Of a DNA stretch of 64,000 bases, positions 9,118 to 18,252 are shown in pieces. Every line of letters begins with the position of its first letter. Positions within the stretch are counted from its first letter, which is position 1. Where the stretch lies: positions 1-64,000 of the forward strand of contig JAEWAK010000032.1 in assembly GCA_023391695.1 (NCBI GenBank), written 5' to 3'. Below the pieces are notes generated by a model that was not told the origin of the DNA, did no database searches, and saw only the letters and a list, made by a program, of their open reading frames with translations. The position numbers were made by a program, and so were the translations under genes. The stretch comes from Bacillota bacterium. Its GTDB lineage: Bacteria; Bacillota; Clostridia; Lachnospirales; Lachnospiraceae.

Positions 9118-10116
9118 CTAGGAAAGGCAGAGGGCAATTAAATCTTCGACGTTAGCAATTGCCAGGCATTCTACCGTATCGGATGCGCCGTAATAAATTT
9201 TGACCTCCCCGTTATCTTCTAAGATCATACCTCCCGGAAATATGACATTTGTCCGGTAACCTTCCTCGGTTTCATAGCGGGTTTCCGGAGCAATTAACGG
9301 TTTTTTATACAAACCGATTACTTTCGTGGGGTCATTAAGATCCAACAGCATGATTCCTGCACAATACCGTTTCTGCCATTTCTCTTCCCAGCCGTTTTTT
9401 CCTCTTGTCCGGTCGATATCTACGGCATGGAATAAGGTGAGCCATCCGGCTTTTGTCTTGACTGGCGGTGCACCCGGACCGATTTTATCATTGGAATAGG
9501 GGACATCTTCGACCGCTAATAAGAGTTTCGTATCGCCCCAATAACGAAGATCCGGCGAGAATGAAATCCAGGTATCAAAGCGGTCGGTTCCGCCCCTTGA
9601 ATAAACAGGAAAGGGACGTTCCAAGCGCACATATTTACCGTTTATTTTTTCCGGAAAAAGAACCATATTCCGGTTATCCGGAGCGGTTAAGGACAGCACT
9701 TCTATGTTTTTAAAGTCTTTCGTAACAGCAATTCCGCCCCGGACACCATGTCTGGTATCTACGGCAAAGCAAAGGCAACACGTATCTTCAATCACCGTTA
9801 ACCTGGGATCATAAACCCTGGTTACATCAGGATCCTGTATATCTGCGGTTGTTAAGAAGGGTTCCTTGTTTACTTCCCATTTTATGCCGTCCTCACTGAA
9901 AGCCAATCCGATAAAACATTTATGAAACCCGCCTTTCCCGTTATAATCATAATCGTTGCGGAAAGCCATAACATAATTATTTTTGTATTTTACGACTCCC
10001 GCATTAAAGATACATTCGGCTTCATATGGCATATCTTTGGCACTTAAAACAGGTTCACCGGCGTTTACTCGTTTTATTGCGGAGCTTGACTTTAGTTCCG
10101 GTAACAATTTACTCAT
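9118..10116 (-). CDS. GH130-family glycoside phosphorylase
   Basis: A 332-residue five-bladed beta-propeller enzyme. GH130 members mostly phosphorolyse beta-mannosides, giving mannose 1-phosphate. The family catalytic Asp is visible in VYDPRLT (Asp ~103), preceded by the blade-2 strand. KIGPGAPPVKTKAGWL and NVIFPGGMILEDNGEVKIYYGASD are GH130 signatures. It starts at 10116 behind AGGTGA. It probably belongs with the minus-strand permeases at 12424-10479, although 360 nt with repeats separate them. It shares the motif set with the protein at 16875 but is clearly divergent, so the two may differ in linkage or chain-length preference. Confidence 0.9.
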   Translation of the reverse strand: MSKLLPELKSSSAIKRVNAGEPVLSAKDMPYEAECIFNAGVVKYKNNYVMAFRNDYDYNGKGGFHKCFIGLAFSEDGIKWEVNKEPFLTTADIQDPDVTRVYDPRLTVIEDTCCLCFAVDTRHGVRGGIAVTKDFKNIEVLSLTAPDNRNMVLFPEKINGKYVRLERPFPVYSRGGTDRFDTWISFSPDLRYWGDTKLLLAVEDVPYSNDKIGPGAPPVKTKAGWLTLFHAVDIDRTRGKNGWEEKWQKRYCAGIMLLDLNDPTKVIGLYKKPLIAPETRYETEEGYRTNVIFPGGMILEDNGEVKIYYGASDTVECLAIANVEDLIALCLS

Positions 10117-10478
10117 TTTAATTCACCTGACGGGCGGCTGCCCGCATCGCCATAAATAGAAATCCGGAAGGATTCCTCTCTGGCGATCCTTTCTTTTTTA
10201 TTTTATAAAATATTTTTAACTTGCAAGTAAGTCCCCAGCTTCTTAACGGAGTGCAGTGTCCCCAGCTTAACGGAGTGTAGGCGATGGGTTGGGGATTTAA
10301 CTTTTCAGTCGGAGTTCATTCTAAGTTCGTGCTCCGACTGAAATGCCTGCGTGCAGTATAAGGATAGATGTGTATGTACTGAAATGCCTGCGTAGTAGGT
10401 ATAAGGATAGAGCAAAGTAGCGTAGCGGACCTAAGAATATCCGCTTTGACTTTTTAGTATTTGCATTTCAAAAGGTGC
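10117..10478. repeat. Intergenic stretch with short direct repeats and a 12-bp hairpin
   Basis: No gene is seen. Near-identical direct repeats occur at 10231-10256 and 10259-10281 (GTCCCCAGCTT...AACGGAGTG) and at 10338-10371 and 10379-10413 (ACTGAAATGCCTGCGT...TATAAGGATAGA). A perfect 12-bp inverted repeat, TTTCAGTCGGAG/CTCCGACTGAAA, spans 10303-10343. The end (10421-10453) resembles the tail of the dispersed repeat at 2786 and 39361. Confidence 0.75.
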
Positions 10479-11402
10479 TCATCCTTTTACGGAGCCGACT
10501 AATAATCCCTTGGTAAAGTAACGCTGCATAAAAGGGTAGATACATAATATGGGCAAAACACAAACAATGATGGTAGCCATTTTTAAGGTATATGTATTAA
10601 TTAAGGAATCCGCTGCGGTGGACTGGTTGGCCAGTGCCATACCGTCATCCACCACCATTTCACGTAATACCAGCATTAACGGCCATAAGCTTCGTTTTGT
10701 TGTGTATATGATTGCATTAAAGTAAGAATTCCACTGGCTTACTACATGAAAGATTACAAAAGTTGCGATTGCCGGTTTGGACAGGGGAACAATGATCTTC
10801 CATAATACCTGAAACTCGTTTGCTCCGTCTATATAAGCGGATTCTTCCAGACTGGCAGGAATACTGGAAATAAAGTTTTTCATTAAGATCAGATTGTAAG
10901 CCCCAAGGCATCCCGGCAGAATTAAAGCCCATATGGTATCATATAAATGCAGGCTGCGGATGATATAAAAATTTGGTATTAACCCGCCGTTAAAAAACAT
11001 GGTAAAGGTAATAAGGGCTAATATAATATTTCTGCCTTTTAAATCTTTTTTGGACAGGGGATATGCCGTTATACATAACAATATAATGTTTAACAGGGTT
11101 CCTGTTATGGTAATGAATAAGGTTACACGGTAACCGGAATAGATTAGCGGCAAATGCAGTAATTTATTATAAGCTGATAAATCAAGGGTGCTTGGTATTA
11201 ATTTAAGTGGATTTTCCAGATATTCCGTATAAGGGGTAACGGAAATGGCTAATACATATAATAACGGATAGAAGCAGATAACTGCAAAAGCGGTTACGAT
11301 AATATAAACAAAGATCTGATAAAATATATCGGCCGGTGTCATATTCTTTAACCGGATTATAAGTTTTTGTCTGGTTTTCGTATATGTCTTTTCTTTTTTC
11401 AT
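10479..11402 (-). CDS. Oligosaccharide ABC transporter permease, LplC/YtcP type
   Basis: A 307-residue membrane permease with a basic N-terminus, an EAA loop (ESAYIDGANEFQVLWKIIVP) and the family ending YFTKGLLVGSVKG. The start is uncertain. ATG 11402 has AAGGAAGG eight bases upstream and gives a typical basic N-terminus; ATG 11453 overlaps the upstream stop (TAATG) and has GAAGGA. I chose 11402. It partners the permease at 11453-12424; the lipoprotein at 15061 on the other strand is the nearest candidate binding protein. Confidence 0.9.
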   Translation of the reverse strand: MKKEKTYTKTRQKLIIRLKNMTPADIFYQIFVYIIVTAFAVICFYPLLYVLAISVTPYTEYLENPLKLIPSTLDLSAYNKLLHLPLIYSGYRVTLFITITGTLLNIILLCITAYPLSKKDLKGRNIILALITFTMFFNGGLIPNFYIIRSLHLYDTIWALILPGCLGAYNLILMKNFISSIPASLEESAYIDGANEFQVLWKIIVPLSKPAIATFVIFHVVSQWNSYFNAIIYTTKRSLWPLMLVLREMVVDDGMALANQSTAADSLINTYTLKMATIIVCVLPILCIYPFMQRYFTKGLLVGSVKG

Positions 11403-11452
11403 AAATAAAAGCCTTCCTTTTCTTTTTGATATGACAGGTGCATCGGCCGTCA

Positions 11453-12424
11453 TTACCAGATTCCTTCTTCTCCCATTTTGTTGGCAATTTTATTGCTTGC
11501 TAACAGGAAGATAATACCTATAACAGAGGTAAATAAACCTACCGTCGTTGCAAAGGAATATCTTCCGCCAAGGAGGCCAAGACGGTATGTATAGGTTTCA
11601 AATACTTCGGACACACCAAGATTTTTGGAATTCTGCAGAATGAAAATCTGTTCAAATCCATTATTCATAATACTTCCCAGCCTTAAGATCAACATAATTA
11701 CGACGGTGGATTTAATGCAGGGCAGTGTAATATATCTCAGGCATTTTAATTTATTTGCCCCGTCAATTCGGGCTGCTTCATATAAATCATTGGAAATTCC
11801 CGTAATAGCCGCAAGATAAATAATAGTGCCCCATCCGGAATCTTTCCATATGCTCGTTAAAATAACAATCGGTTTAAAATATTTATCTTCTGCCAGGAAG
11901 AAAATCGGTTTTCCGCCTAAAGATTCTATTAAAACATTGATTACTCCGTTCACCGGTGACAAAAAATTGATCAGAATACCGCCGATAACCACCCAGGAAA
12001 CAAAATGAGGGAGGTAGAACAGAGTCTGAATTACTTTCTGGTACTTTGAATTCTTTATGTCGTTAAGTAATAGTGCTAAAATGATCGGTATGGGAAAGGT
12101 AAACAGAATTCTTAAAAAACTTAATAGAATGGAATTCTTAAATACCGTATAGAAATTATCCAATTGAAACATATATCTGAAATTTTCCAATCCGATCCAA
12201 TCACTGCCCCAAATACCCTTTTTGAAACTGAAATCCTTAAAGGCAATCAGGATTCCGTACATTGGTGCATAATTAAATATTATGAAATAAAGTATTGCCG
12301 GTATTAACATAAGATACAAATATCGCTTTCTCTTAACATAACTCCATAAATTCGTTTTTTGGGGGGTTTTGAAGTTTTGCTTCCTTACATCAAACGAGCT
12401 TGCTGTTTTATTTAACATACTCAT
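11453..12424 (-). CDS. Oligosaccharide ABC transporter permease, LplB type
   Basis: A 323-residue permease. NYAPMYGILIAFKDF after TM1 and EAARIDGANKLKCLRYITLP (EAA loop) identify the LplB-type subunit. The start at 12424 follows AGAAAGGATG. It is the first gene of a minus-strand operon (12424 to 10479, possibly on to the GH130 gene at 9118). It is divergent from the regulator at 12798, which is likely to control it. Confidence 0.92.
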   Translation of the reverse strand: MSMLNKTASSFDVRKQNFKTPQKTNLWSYVKRKRYLYLMLIPAILYFIIFNYAPMYGILIAFKDFSFKKGIWGSDWIGLENFRYMFQLDNFYTVFKNSILLSFLRILFTFPIPIILALLLNDIKNSKYQKVIQTLFYLPHFVSWVVIGGILINFLSPVNGVINVLIESLGGKPIFFLAEDKYFKPIVILTSIWKDSGWGTIIYLAAITGISNDLYEAARIDGANKLKCLRYITLPCIKSTVVIMLILRLGSIMNNGFEQIFILQNSKNLGVSEVFETYTYRLGLLGGRYSFATTVGLFTSVIGIIFLLASNKIANKMGEEGIW

Positions 12425-12797
12425 TTCGTCATCCTTTCTGAATTACAATTTTGTCATCATTATAGGTGAGTAAAAAAGCTGGGTAAATAGAAATAATGCC
12501 TGCATATAACATAATCATATGGCACAAAAAGCAGTGTTATAAAAATAAAAACCGTGTTACTTGATATTTAACGGTTATGCAAAAGTGTTATGGATTTTAT
12601 TAATGTTATTGAATTATAATTTGTCCCCTTTTATACTGATTGTAATCTAACTTATGGGAAGTTGCTTTTCAAACTTCCCATAAAAGGCGCTGCTTTTGCG
12701 CCGTGCATCTGACGATAGGAACACGGTTTTGTTCCTGTAATATCATTTACCGGAAGAGTCCGGTATTTTTTATTTCGTATATTTGGAGGAGATGTTT
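12425..12797. promoter_or_regulatory. Divergent control region with three hairpins and a leader terminator
   Basis: This intergenic region separates the minus-strand transporter from the plus-strand regulator. On the regulator side it holds TATGGGAAGT/ACTTCCCATA (12653-12662 with 12673-12682), GGCGC/GCGCC (12686-12690 with 12698-12702) and AGGAAC/GTTCCT (12717-12722 with 12731-12736). A terminator-like TACCGG/CCGGTA hairpin with six T (12748-12771) lies only 14 nt before the ribosome site of the gene. It has the layout of a transcription attenuator, but I do not recognise a known riboswitch class. Confidence 0.55.
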
Positions 12798-14897
12798 ATG
12801 GAAAAAAGAATACGGAAGTATTTTATTATTTTAATTACGGGTATATTACTGATCATATTGATATCAGGAATTCTCCTGTTTAACAGTACGATGCAAAAAG
12901 TTTATATAAAGCAGATGGAACAGACCAATAAAAATCTGGCCGGGCAGATCAGTTCCTCTTTTGAACTGGTAATACAGCAGATTTCGGAACAGGTGAATAA
13001 GCTTGCGATTTATGAAAGTGATTTTGAGGAGTTGGTCAGGGAACGAAAACTGAAAATCGCTAATTATATTAATTTATACGGAGAATTAAATCAAATCGTA
13101 ATGGGAAATCAATACATACACTCCGTTTATTTATATTCGGAAGAGGAGGGGATATTTTTTGATTCAAAGCGGGGAAATTGTTTCAGGAAAGAAAGATTCT
13201 TTGACCGGGAGGTTTTAGATGCGGTTGCGTCCAAATATCTGACTTCGGTTCCGCCCCATATAATTAATGATGATGTATTAATTTACTCCCTGATCGTACC
13301 GTTAAAATCCAATCATGGGAATTCCAGATATGTATTAAGTGTCAATATTGACGTGGGTATGTTATATAAAGATGTCATGAGATGGAATACCGGGGATAAG
13401 GAGGTAGAGCTTTACGTATATGATGAGAATAATGCCATATTAATTGCCAAAAACTTTCAGGAGCTAAACACGAATATATCGGAAAAGCAAAAAGAGATCA
13501 GTAAAGCATTTCCAAATAGGAATTTCTGGTCTGTTTTGAACAAAAAAGTTGGGACTATGGATGCGGTTACTTATTCCCCGTCACTAAAAAGTTATTTCTA
13601 TGTGCAGGTGCCCTTTTCCTTTAATTTTAACAAAATGTTTAATAACTACTTTTTATTGGTCATAATACTCCTGTTATTTGCTGCCGCAATAATTATCGCA
13701 TATATTATACTGTGTTATACAACAAAACCGATTAAAGAAGTCCTGAGCGATTATAACGATAAACTGTTGAGGGATATGTTAACCGGTTCCTGTCATGGAA
13801 AGGATAAGTCGCTTCAAATCGTATCGATTATGGATAAATACTTTAAATACAATGATTACAGCCTTTTATTAATTGATGTCAATGAGAATCAGCTGGAGAT
13901 ATATAAAACGGTATCCGTAATTATGGAAGAATTACCGATACCGGCAGGAAATTTGGTGTTAAAACCCATTTCCATTTTTAGCAGCCGGGCTGCAGTTATT
14001 GTTAATTATAATAATATTTCCGCAATGGAACAGCTTACGAATACCTATCTGCGTCAGCTTTACCAAAAACTGAATGAAAAATATTATCAGCAGGTATACA
14101 TAGCGGTCAGTTCCCGGAAAACAGATCCTGCGCTTCTATCCATTGCCTATATGGAGTGTGATGAAATACAGCAGTACAAGCTGTCCATGACAGATCATAT
14201 TATTAATTACCAGGAGCTTCAGGGAAAGAAAAATCCGATCATTTACCCTGGTGAATTAGAGAAACAGTTAATTAATAATCTTCTGGTGAAGAATACGGAA
14301 GGGTGTATCTTCTATACCAGGAAGTTTTTAAAACATATCTTGGAGGATGACGGTTTACTGACGGATATCCAGATAAAAAACTATATCTACCAATTGCAGA
14401 ATGAAATACTGACCCGTATTTCCTCCCTTCCGATCTCCATTAAAACTTCCGGTTCTTCCGATATGAAAAATATTCATAACAGGAGCCAGATACATGATGT
14501 ATTGCTGAATTTTATACAATCCATATGTTCTGAGATCGCGAAGAAAAATCCAAATAATGAAAGTATTATAAATGAAGCCATAATTGAATATATCGATGCT
14601 AACTTAACCGAAAATGATTTTAATCTGAATTCCATATCCTATCAGTTTAATCTGAACCGAAACTACCTTGCAAAATTGATTAAAGAAGAAACCTCTTATA
14701 GTTTTAATGACTATGTAAATATGAAGAAGATTTCCCAGGCCAAAGATTTATTATCTACCACCATGTTAACCGTGGAAGAAATTGCACACCGCACCGGATT
14801 CACTTATGCCCACTATTTTATTAAGGTATTTAAGAACTTGGAAGGTATCACACCCGGTCAATTTAGAGAAATGCATATAAATAACAATAATGCATAA
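12798..14897 (+). CDS. Membrane-anchored AraC-type regulator with extracellular sensor domain
   Basis: A 699-residue protein. TM1 is at ~9-28, an extracytoplasmic dCache-like sensor region follows to ~280, TM2 is at ~283-308 (FLLVIILLLFAAAIIIAYIIL), then a cytoplasmic linker leads to a C-terminal AraC double HTH (LNSISYQFNLNRNYLAKLIKEE and TVEEIAHRTGFTYAHYFIKVFK). This fuses sensing and DNA binding in one chain, as in the YesS/YtdP-like regulators that sit beside Lpl-type transporters. The start at 12798 has GGAGGAG seven bases upstream. The gene is preceded by a hairpin-rich leader and divergent from the permease operon it probably controls. I see no kinase motifs. Confidence 0.88.
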   Translation: MEKRIRKYFIILITGILLIILISGILLFNSTMQKVYIKQMEQTNKNLAGQISSSFELVIQQISEQVNKLAIYESDFEELVRERKLKIANYINLYGELNQIVMGNQYIHSVYLYSEEEGIFFDSKRGNCFRKERFFDREVLDAVASKYLTSVPPHIINDDVLIYSLIVPLKSNHGNSRYVLSVNIDVGMLYKDVMRWNTGDKEVELYVYDENNAILIAKNFQELNTNISEKQKEISKAFPNRNFWSVLNKKVGTMDAVTYSPSLKSYFYVQVPFSFNFNKMFNNYFLLVIILLLFAAAIIIAYIILCYTTKPIKEVLSDYNDKLLRDMLTGSCHGKDKSLQIVSIMDKYFKYNDYSLLLIDVNENQLEIYKTVSVIMEELPIPAGNLVLKPISIFSSRAAVIVNYNNISAMEQLTNTYLRQLYQKLNEKYYQQVYIAVSSRKTDPALLSIAYMECDEIQQYKLSMTDHIINYQELQGKKNPIIYPGELEKQLINNLLVKNTEGCIFYTRKFLKHILEDDGLLTDIQIKNYIYQLQNEILTRISSLPISIKTSGSSDMKNIHNRSQIHDVLLNFIQSICSEIAKKNPNNESIINEAIIEYIDANLTENDFNLNSISYQFNLNRNYLAKLIKEETSYSFNDYVNMKKISQAKDLLSTTMLTVEEIAHRTGFTYAHYFIKVFKNLEGITPGQFREMHINNNNA

Positions 14898-15060
14898 AAA
14901 ACGGTATGCTGATCGTATTGTTATGCTGAATCATCTTTGTCATTTACTTTAAGTACCGGGGAAAATATAATTTGGGCTGTGAAAGAAAACGGGGTAAACG
15001 TTAAAATAAGGCGGGTGTATTTTAACTACGCTGTAACAAAACGAAATGGAGGTATTAACT

Positions 15061-16635
15061 GTGAAAAAAGTTATGTTTAAAAAACTGACAGCAGCTTGTA
15101 TTATGGCGATGGCATTAGGAATGATTACAGCTTGCCAGAAATCGGATACTGCGAAAGAAACGGATGTAGTATCAGGGGAGGGAAATAAGGGAAATGAAAG
15201 TAACGGCGAACAGAAGGAAGGCGAACGTGTAAAGATTCATATCCTCAACAGGGTAAATGCAGAGGTAATCGTGGAAGACAATCCAATTATAAAAGAATTG
15301 GAAGATAAACTGAATGCAGAAATTGAATATGAGGCGCCTCCCATCAATAATTATAATGAAAAACTCCAGATTTCAATGGCAGCCGGTAATATTCCGGATA
15401 TCATATATAACTGGGGCGGTGCGGATACGAATTATGAACAGTGGGCAGGAGACGGGTTGTTAGCTGATCTGGATGATAAAATCCAAAATTATCCTAATAT
15501 TATGGCTACTGTACCGGAAGATTACTGGCCGGCTATACGTTCTACGAAAACAGGTAAACTCAATGCGATCCCCAAATGTAATGTTGACAATTACTGGGGG
15601 TTGATTATAAATCAGCAATGGCTTGATAATTTAGGCTTGAAAGCTCCGGCTAACTTACAGGAATTAAAAGAGGTCGCACATCAATTTACTTATAATGATC
15701 CTGATAAAAATGGGAAAGATGATACCTACGGATTAACTTATGCTATGGGTACATTTGTTGATATGATTCCGATTAAGGCAGCTTTTGGAGTGGTTGACGC
15801 TGTAAAAGATACTGACGGAAAGTATAAAATCCAGCAGAAGAAGAGCGGATATATCCCTTATTTGACCTATTTGCGGGAACTTTATGCAGATGGAGCCATG
15901 GATCCTGAATTTTTCACCAATGCATATGCTGTGGATGAAGAAAAATTGGTTGCAGGTACAGCCGGCATCAAAGTCGGACATCAGGTTGATGTTTTAGGCC
16001 TGCTGGGTAATACACCGGATGCAATAGAAAAGTTTACCTATATAGGGGCTCCGGCAAATGATAATAGTGAAAGAAATTGTTACATAACTCCATCCATGTG
16101 GGGTGCATGGATGATATCAGCGGATGCAGATGTGGATAAGTGTCTGGAATTAATTGATTACGGTATGTCAGAAGAAGGATTTATACTTATGTCTTTAGGA
16201 ATAGAAGGTGAAAACTATAATTCCTATGACTATAACACCAGATCCGTGGACAGGACAGCGGAACAGGAAACTGCCTTAAAAGGAATAGCAAGCTCCTATT
16301 TTACTTTTAGTTATGCAAAAGAAGGCGCAGCGGCTGTTGTTGAAAATGCGACTACGAAAGAACGTCTGGATAAATATTATAATGATTATAATGCCATGAA
16401 ATCTGTTATAACGGAAATCAGGGTTCCATCTGTTAAAGCTCCTTTATATACAACCTTTTCGGCTGATAATCCGGATTTGATAACAAAACTATCGGAACTC
16501 GAAGTTCAATATATTGTCGGTGAAACGGATCTTGCAACTTTAGAAGAATTTTTAAACAATACCTATTTTCCGGCAGCGGAAGCAATGAATGCAGAATATG
16601 CTCAGTGGATGGAAGATTACGATACGGCTAATTAA
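15061..16635 (+). CDS. Extracellular solute-binding lipoprotein for oligosaccharides
   Basis: A 524-residue lipoprotein. The basic KKVMFKK start, hydrophobic stretch and lipobox MITAC (Cys near residue 25) are clear. A charged Glu/Gly/Asn-rich tether (~30-60) precedes the binding domain, and a DPDKNGKDDTYGLTYA calcium-site-like segment is typical of this family. The initiator is GTG 15061 with GGAGG eight bases upstream. It follows the regulator at 12798 and is the probable partner of the permeases at 11453 and 10479. A very strong terminator follows. Confidence 0.9.
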   Translation: MKKVMFKKLTAACIMAMALGMITACQKSDTAKETDVVSGEGNKGNESNGEQKEGERVKIHILNRVNAEVIVEDNPIIKELEDKLNAEIEYEAPPINNYNEKLQISMAAGNIPDIIYNWGGADTNYEQWAGDGLLADLDDKIQNYPNIMATVPEDYWPAIRSTKTGKLNAIPKCNVDNYWGLIINQQWLDNLGLKAPANLQELKEVAHQFTYNDPDKNGKDDTYGLTYAMGTFVDMIPIKAAFGVVDAVKDTDGKYKIQQKKSGYIPYLTYLRELYADGAMDPEFFTNAYAVDEEKLVAGTAGIKVGHQVDVLGLLGNTPDAIEKFTYIGAPANDNSERNCYITPSMWGAWMISADADVDKCLELIDYGMSEEGFILMSLGIEGENYNSYDYNTRSVDRTAEQETALKGIASSYFTFSYAKEGAAAVVENATTKERLDKYYNDYNAMKSVITEIRVPSVKAPLYTTFSADNPDLITKLSELEVQYIVGETDLATLEEFLNNTYFPAAEAMNAEYAQWMEDYDTAN

Positions 16636-16683
16636 ATGATGCAGCAATAATATGCTATGTTTACCTCTCTTTTACTGTTCACA

Positions 16684-16730
16684 GGTGCTTTTATAAAAAG
16701 AAATAAGGATAAAAGCACCGTATTTTATTT
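16684..16730 (+). terminator. Rho-independent terminator
   Basis: GGTGCTTTTAT (16684-16694) pairs perfectly with ATAAAAGCACC (16709-16719), followed by GTATTTTATTT. It ends the binding-protein transcript. Confidence 0.88.
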
Positions 16731-16874
16731 AAAAAGTTTCTGATTGTTATTTAACTTTATAAAGTTTTAGGATGAGAGAAGTGTGAGATAAAAGGCAATT
16801 TCACACTAATTATTTGTGATACCGCAGAAGCGGCATCGTGACAAGAAGGTTGGTGATGTGCAATTGATACGAAC

Positions 16875-17843
16875 ATGGTAAAACTAATGAAAACAGGAAT
16901 TATAATGAGGCCTCTTAAAGATCAGTTAGGGTGTTTTGCCCGGTTTAATCCTGGTGTTTGTTTTAAGGACGGGATAATACATATGTTATACCGGGCAACC
17001 AACAGTGACATAAAAGACGGTGAAAACTATATATCTTCTATTGGCTATGCAATGCTGGATCCGGATAATAAAATTTTATTTGATTCAAACCAAAAAGTAA
17101 TTTTTCCTACACTGCCGGAAGAGGTAAAAGGCTGTGAAGATCCAAGAATAATTGAATTTGAAGGTGATTTTTATATTTTTTATACCGCCTATGATGGAGC
17201 TAAGGCAAGAGTTGCCGTAGCAAAAACGAAAGATTTTAATCAGTATAGTAAACTTGGTGTTATAAATCATTTCGGCTATGACAAAGATGCTTTTATTTTT
17301 CCTGAAAGAATAAACGGAAAAATTGCTTATATTCACAGAATTTCACCAAATATTCAATTGGATTATTTTGACAGCTTCGACGAACTGTTATCAAAAGCCG
17401 CATGGACCGGTTATGAAGATAAAATAAATAAATCGATTATTATGAGAAGTGATTATATTTGGGAAAAGAATAAGATTGGCGGAAGCGCACCTCCCCTAAA
17501 AACAGATAAGGGATGGCTGCTGTTATATCATGGGGTAGATGACAAGAGTGTATACCGGTGTGGCGCGGCTCTCCTTGATTTGACGAATCCGTCGATTGTT
17601 ACCGCACGGTTACCTTACCCGATTCTTGAACCTGCGGAAGAATATGAATTATTTGGTGATGTAAATAATGTTGTATTTCCGGAGGGTGCTTTTATTTATA
17701 ACGGCCGGTTAAATGTGTATTACGGTGCTGCGGATAAATATATAGCCGGAGCCCAAATTAACATGGATGAATTACTTACAGAACTTATCAAATATCCTGT
17801 GCCGAAGATGCCACAGGTAAACATTTCGGATGGACAGCGGTAA
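16875..17843 (+). CDS. GH130-family glycoside phosphorylase, second copy
   Basis: A 322-residue beta-propeller enzyme. The catalytic Asp is in GCEDPRI (Asp ~89); KIGGSAPPLKTDKGWLLLYHGV and VVFPEGAFIYNGRLNVYYGAAD are the other family marks. The EDPR motif and shorter N-terminus suggest a different GH130 subgroup from the copy at 9118 (which has YDPR). The start is uncertain: ATG 16875 and ATG 16887 are both possible and neither has a strong ribosome site. A 7-bp inverted repeat (AGTGTGA/TCACACT, 16780-16807) lies upstream and could be an operator. Together with the GH105 gene at 18253 it mirrors the 7743/9118 enzyme pair. Confidence 0.9.
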   Translation: MVKLMKTGIIMRPLKDQLGCFARFNPGVCFKDGIIHMLYRATNSDIKDGENYISSIGYAMLDPDNKILFDSNQKVIFPTLPEEVKGCEDPRIIEFEGDFYIFYTAYDGAKARVAVAKTKDFNQYSKLGVINHFGYDKDAFIFPERINGKIAYIHRISPNIQLDYFDSFDELLSKAAWTGYEDKINKSIIMRSDYIWEKNKIGGSAPPLKTDKGWLLLYHGVDDKSVYRCGAALLDLTNPSIVTARLPYPILEPAEEYELFGDVNNVVFPEGAFIYNGRLNVYYGAADKYIAGAQINMDELLTELIKYPVPKMPQVNISDGQR

Positions 17844-18032
17844 AGAACACCGCCTATTATCAGCAAAAAGTTATTAAAAAATTAAATCAGTTTATGGTTT
17901 CACGTCAGGGCCTTTTATTGTATTCGTCCTGTGACAGAACCTGCTATTTTGGAAAGGATATGGATCGGTTTTACCGGTTTATATCCTTGATTTATATGGT
18001 AAAAAATGTTAACATGTGTTAAAGACTTTGAA

Positions 18033-18072
18033 GAATTCTAAAAGGAAACCGTAATAGTTTCCTTTTGAATTC
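18033..18072. terminator. Long hairpin downstream of GH130
   Basis: GAATTC-T-AAAAGGAAAC pairs with GTTTCCTTTT-GAATTC around a CGTAATA loop. The stem is strong but the T-tract is inside the stem rather than after it. A second imperfect hairpin (GGATAT...ATATCC) lies at 17957-17987. Either could end the GH130 transcript. Confidence 0.55.
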
Positions 18073-18114
18073 CTTCCTCCCTTATTGTGATAAGAAGGTT
18101 AAGGAGAATTTTAT

Positions 18115-18225
18115 ATGGAAGAAAAGAAAATGGCAGGGATAAAGGCAGCCGAATATATTGAAAATAATATGATACTTGGTTTAGGCACCGGTTCTTTAGA
18201 ATTAACGGCAAAAAAACGGATATAA
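18115..18225 (+). pseudogene. rpiA: Truncated ribose-5-phosphate isomerase A remnant
   Basis: A 36-codon reading frame with a good ribosome site (AAGGAG at 18101). It encodes an RpiA-like N-terminus: an AGIKAAEYIENNM helix followed by the substrate loop LGLGTGS, matching the family pattern of AG-KAAEYV followed by G-M-V-GLGTGST. After GTGS the similarity stops and a TAA follows eight codons later, so about 85% of the protein is missing. The next gene starts 27 nt on. It looks like a deletion junction; alternatively it is an unrelated short peptide. Confidence 0.65.
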
Positions 18226-18252
18226 AAAAGCCAAACAAAAAGGGGATTACAT

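Noticed and set aside
12653..12771. Known riboswitch or T-box
   Set aside because: No T-box sequence (GGTGG-type) or recognised aptamer core could be found; only generic hairpins.
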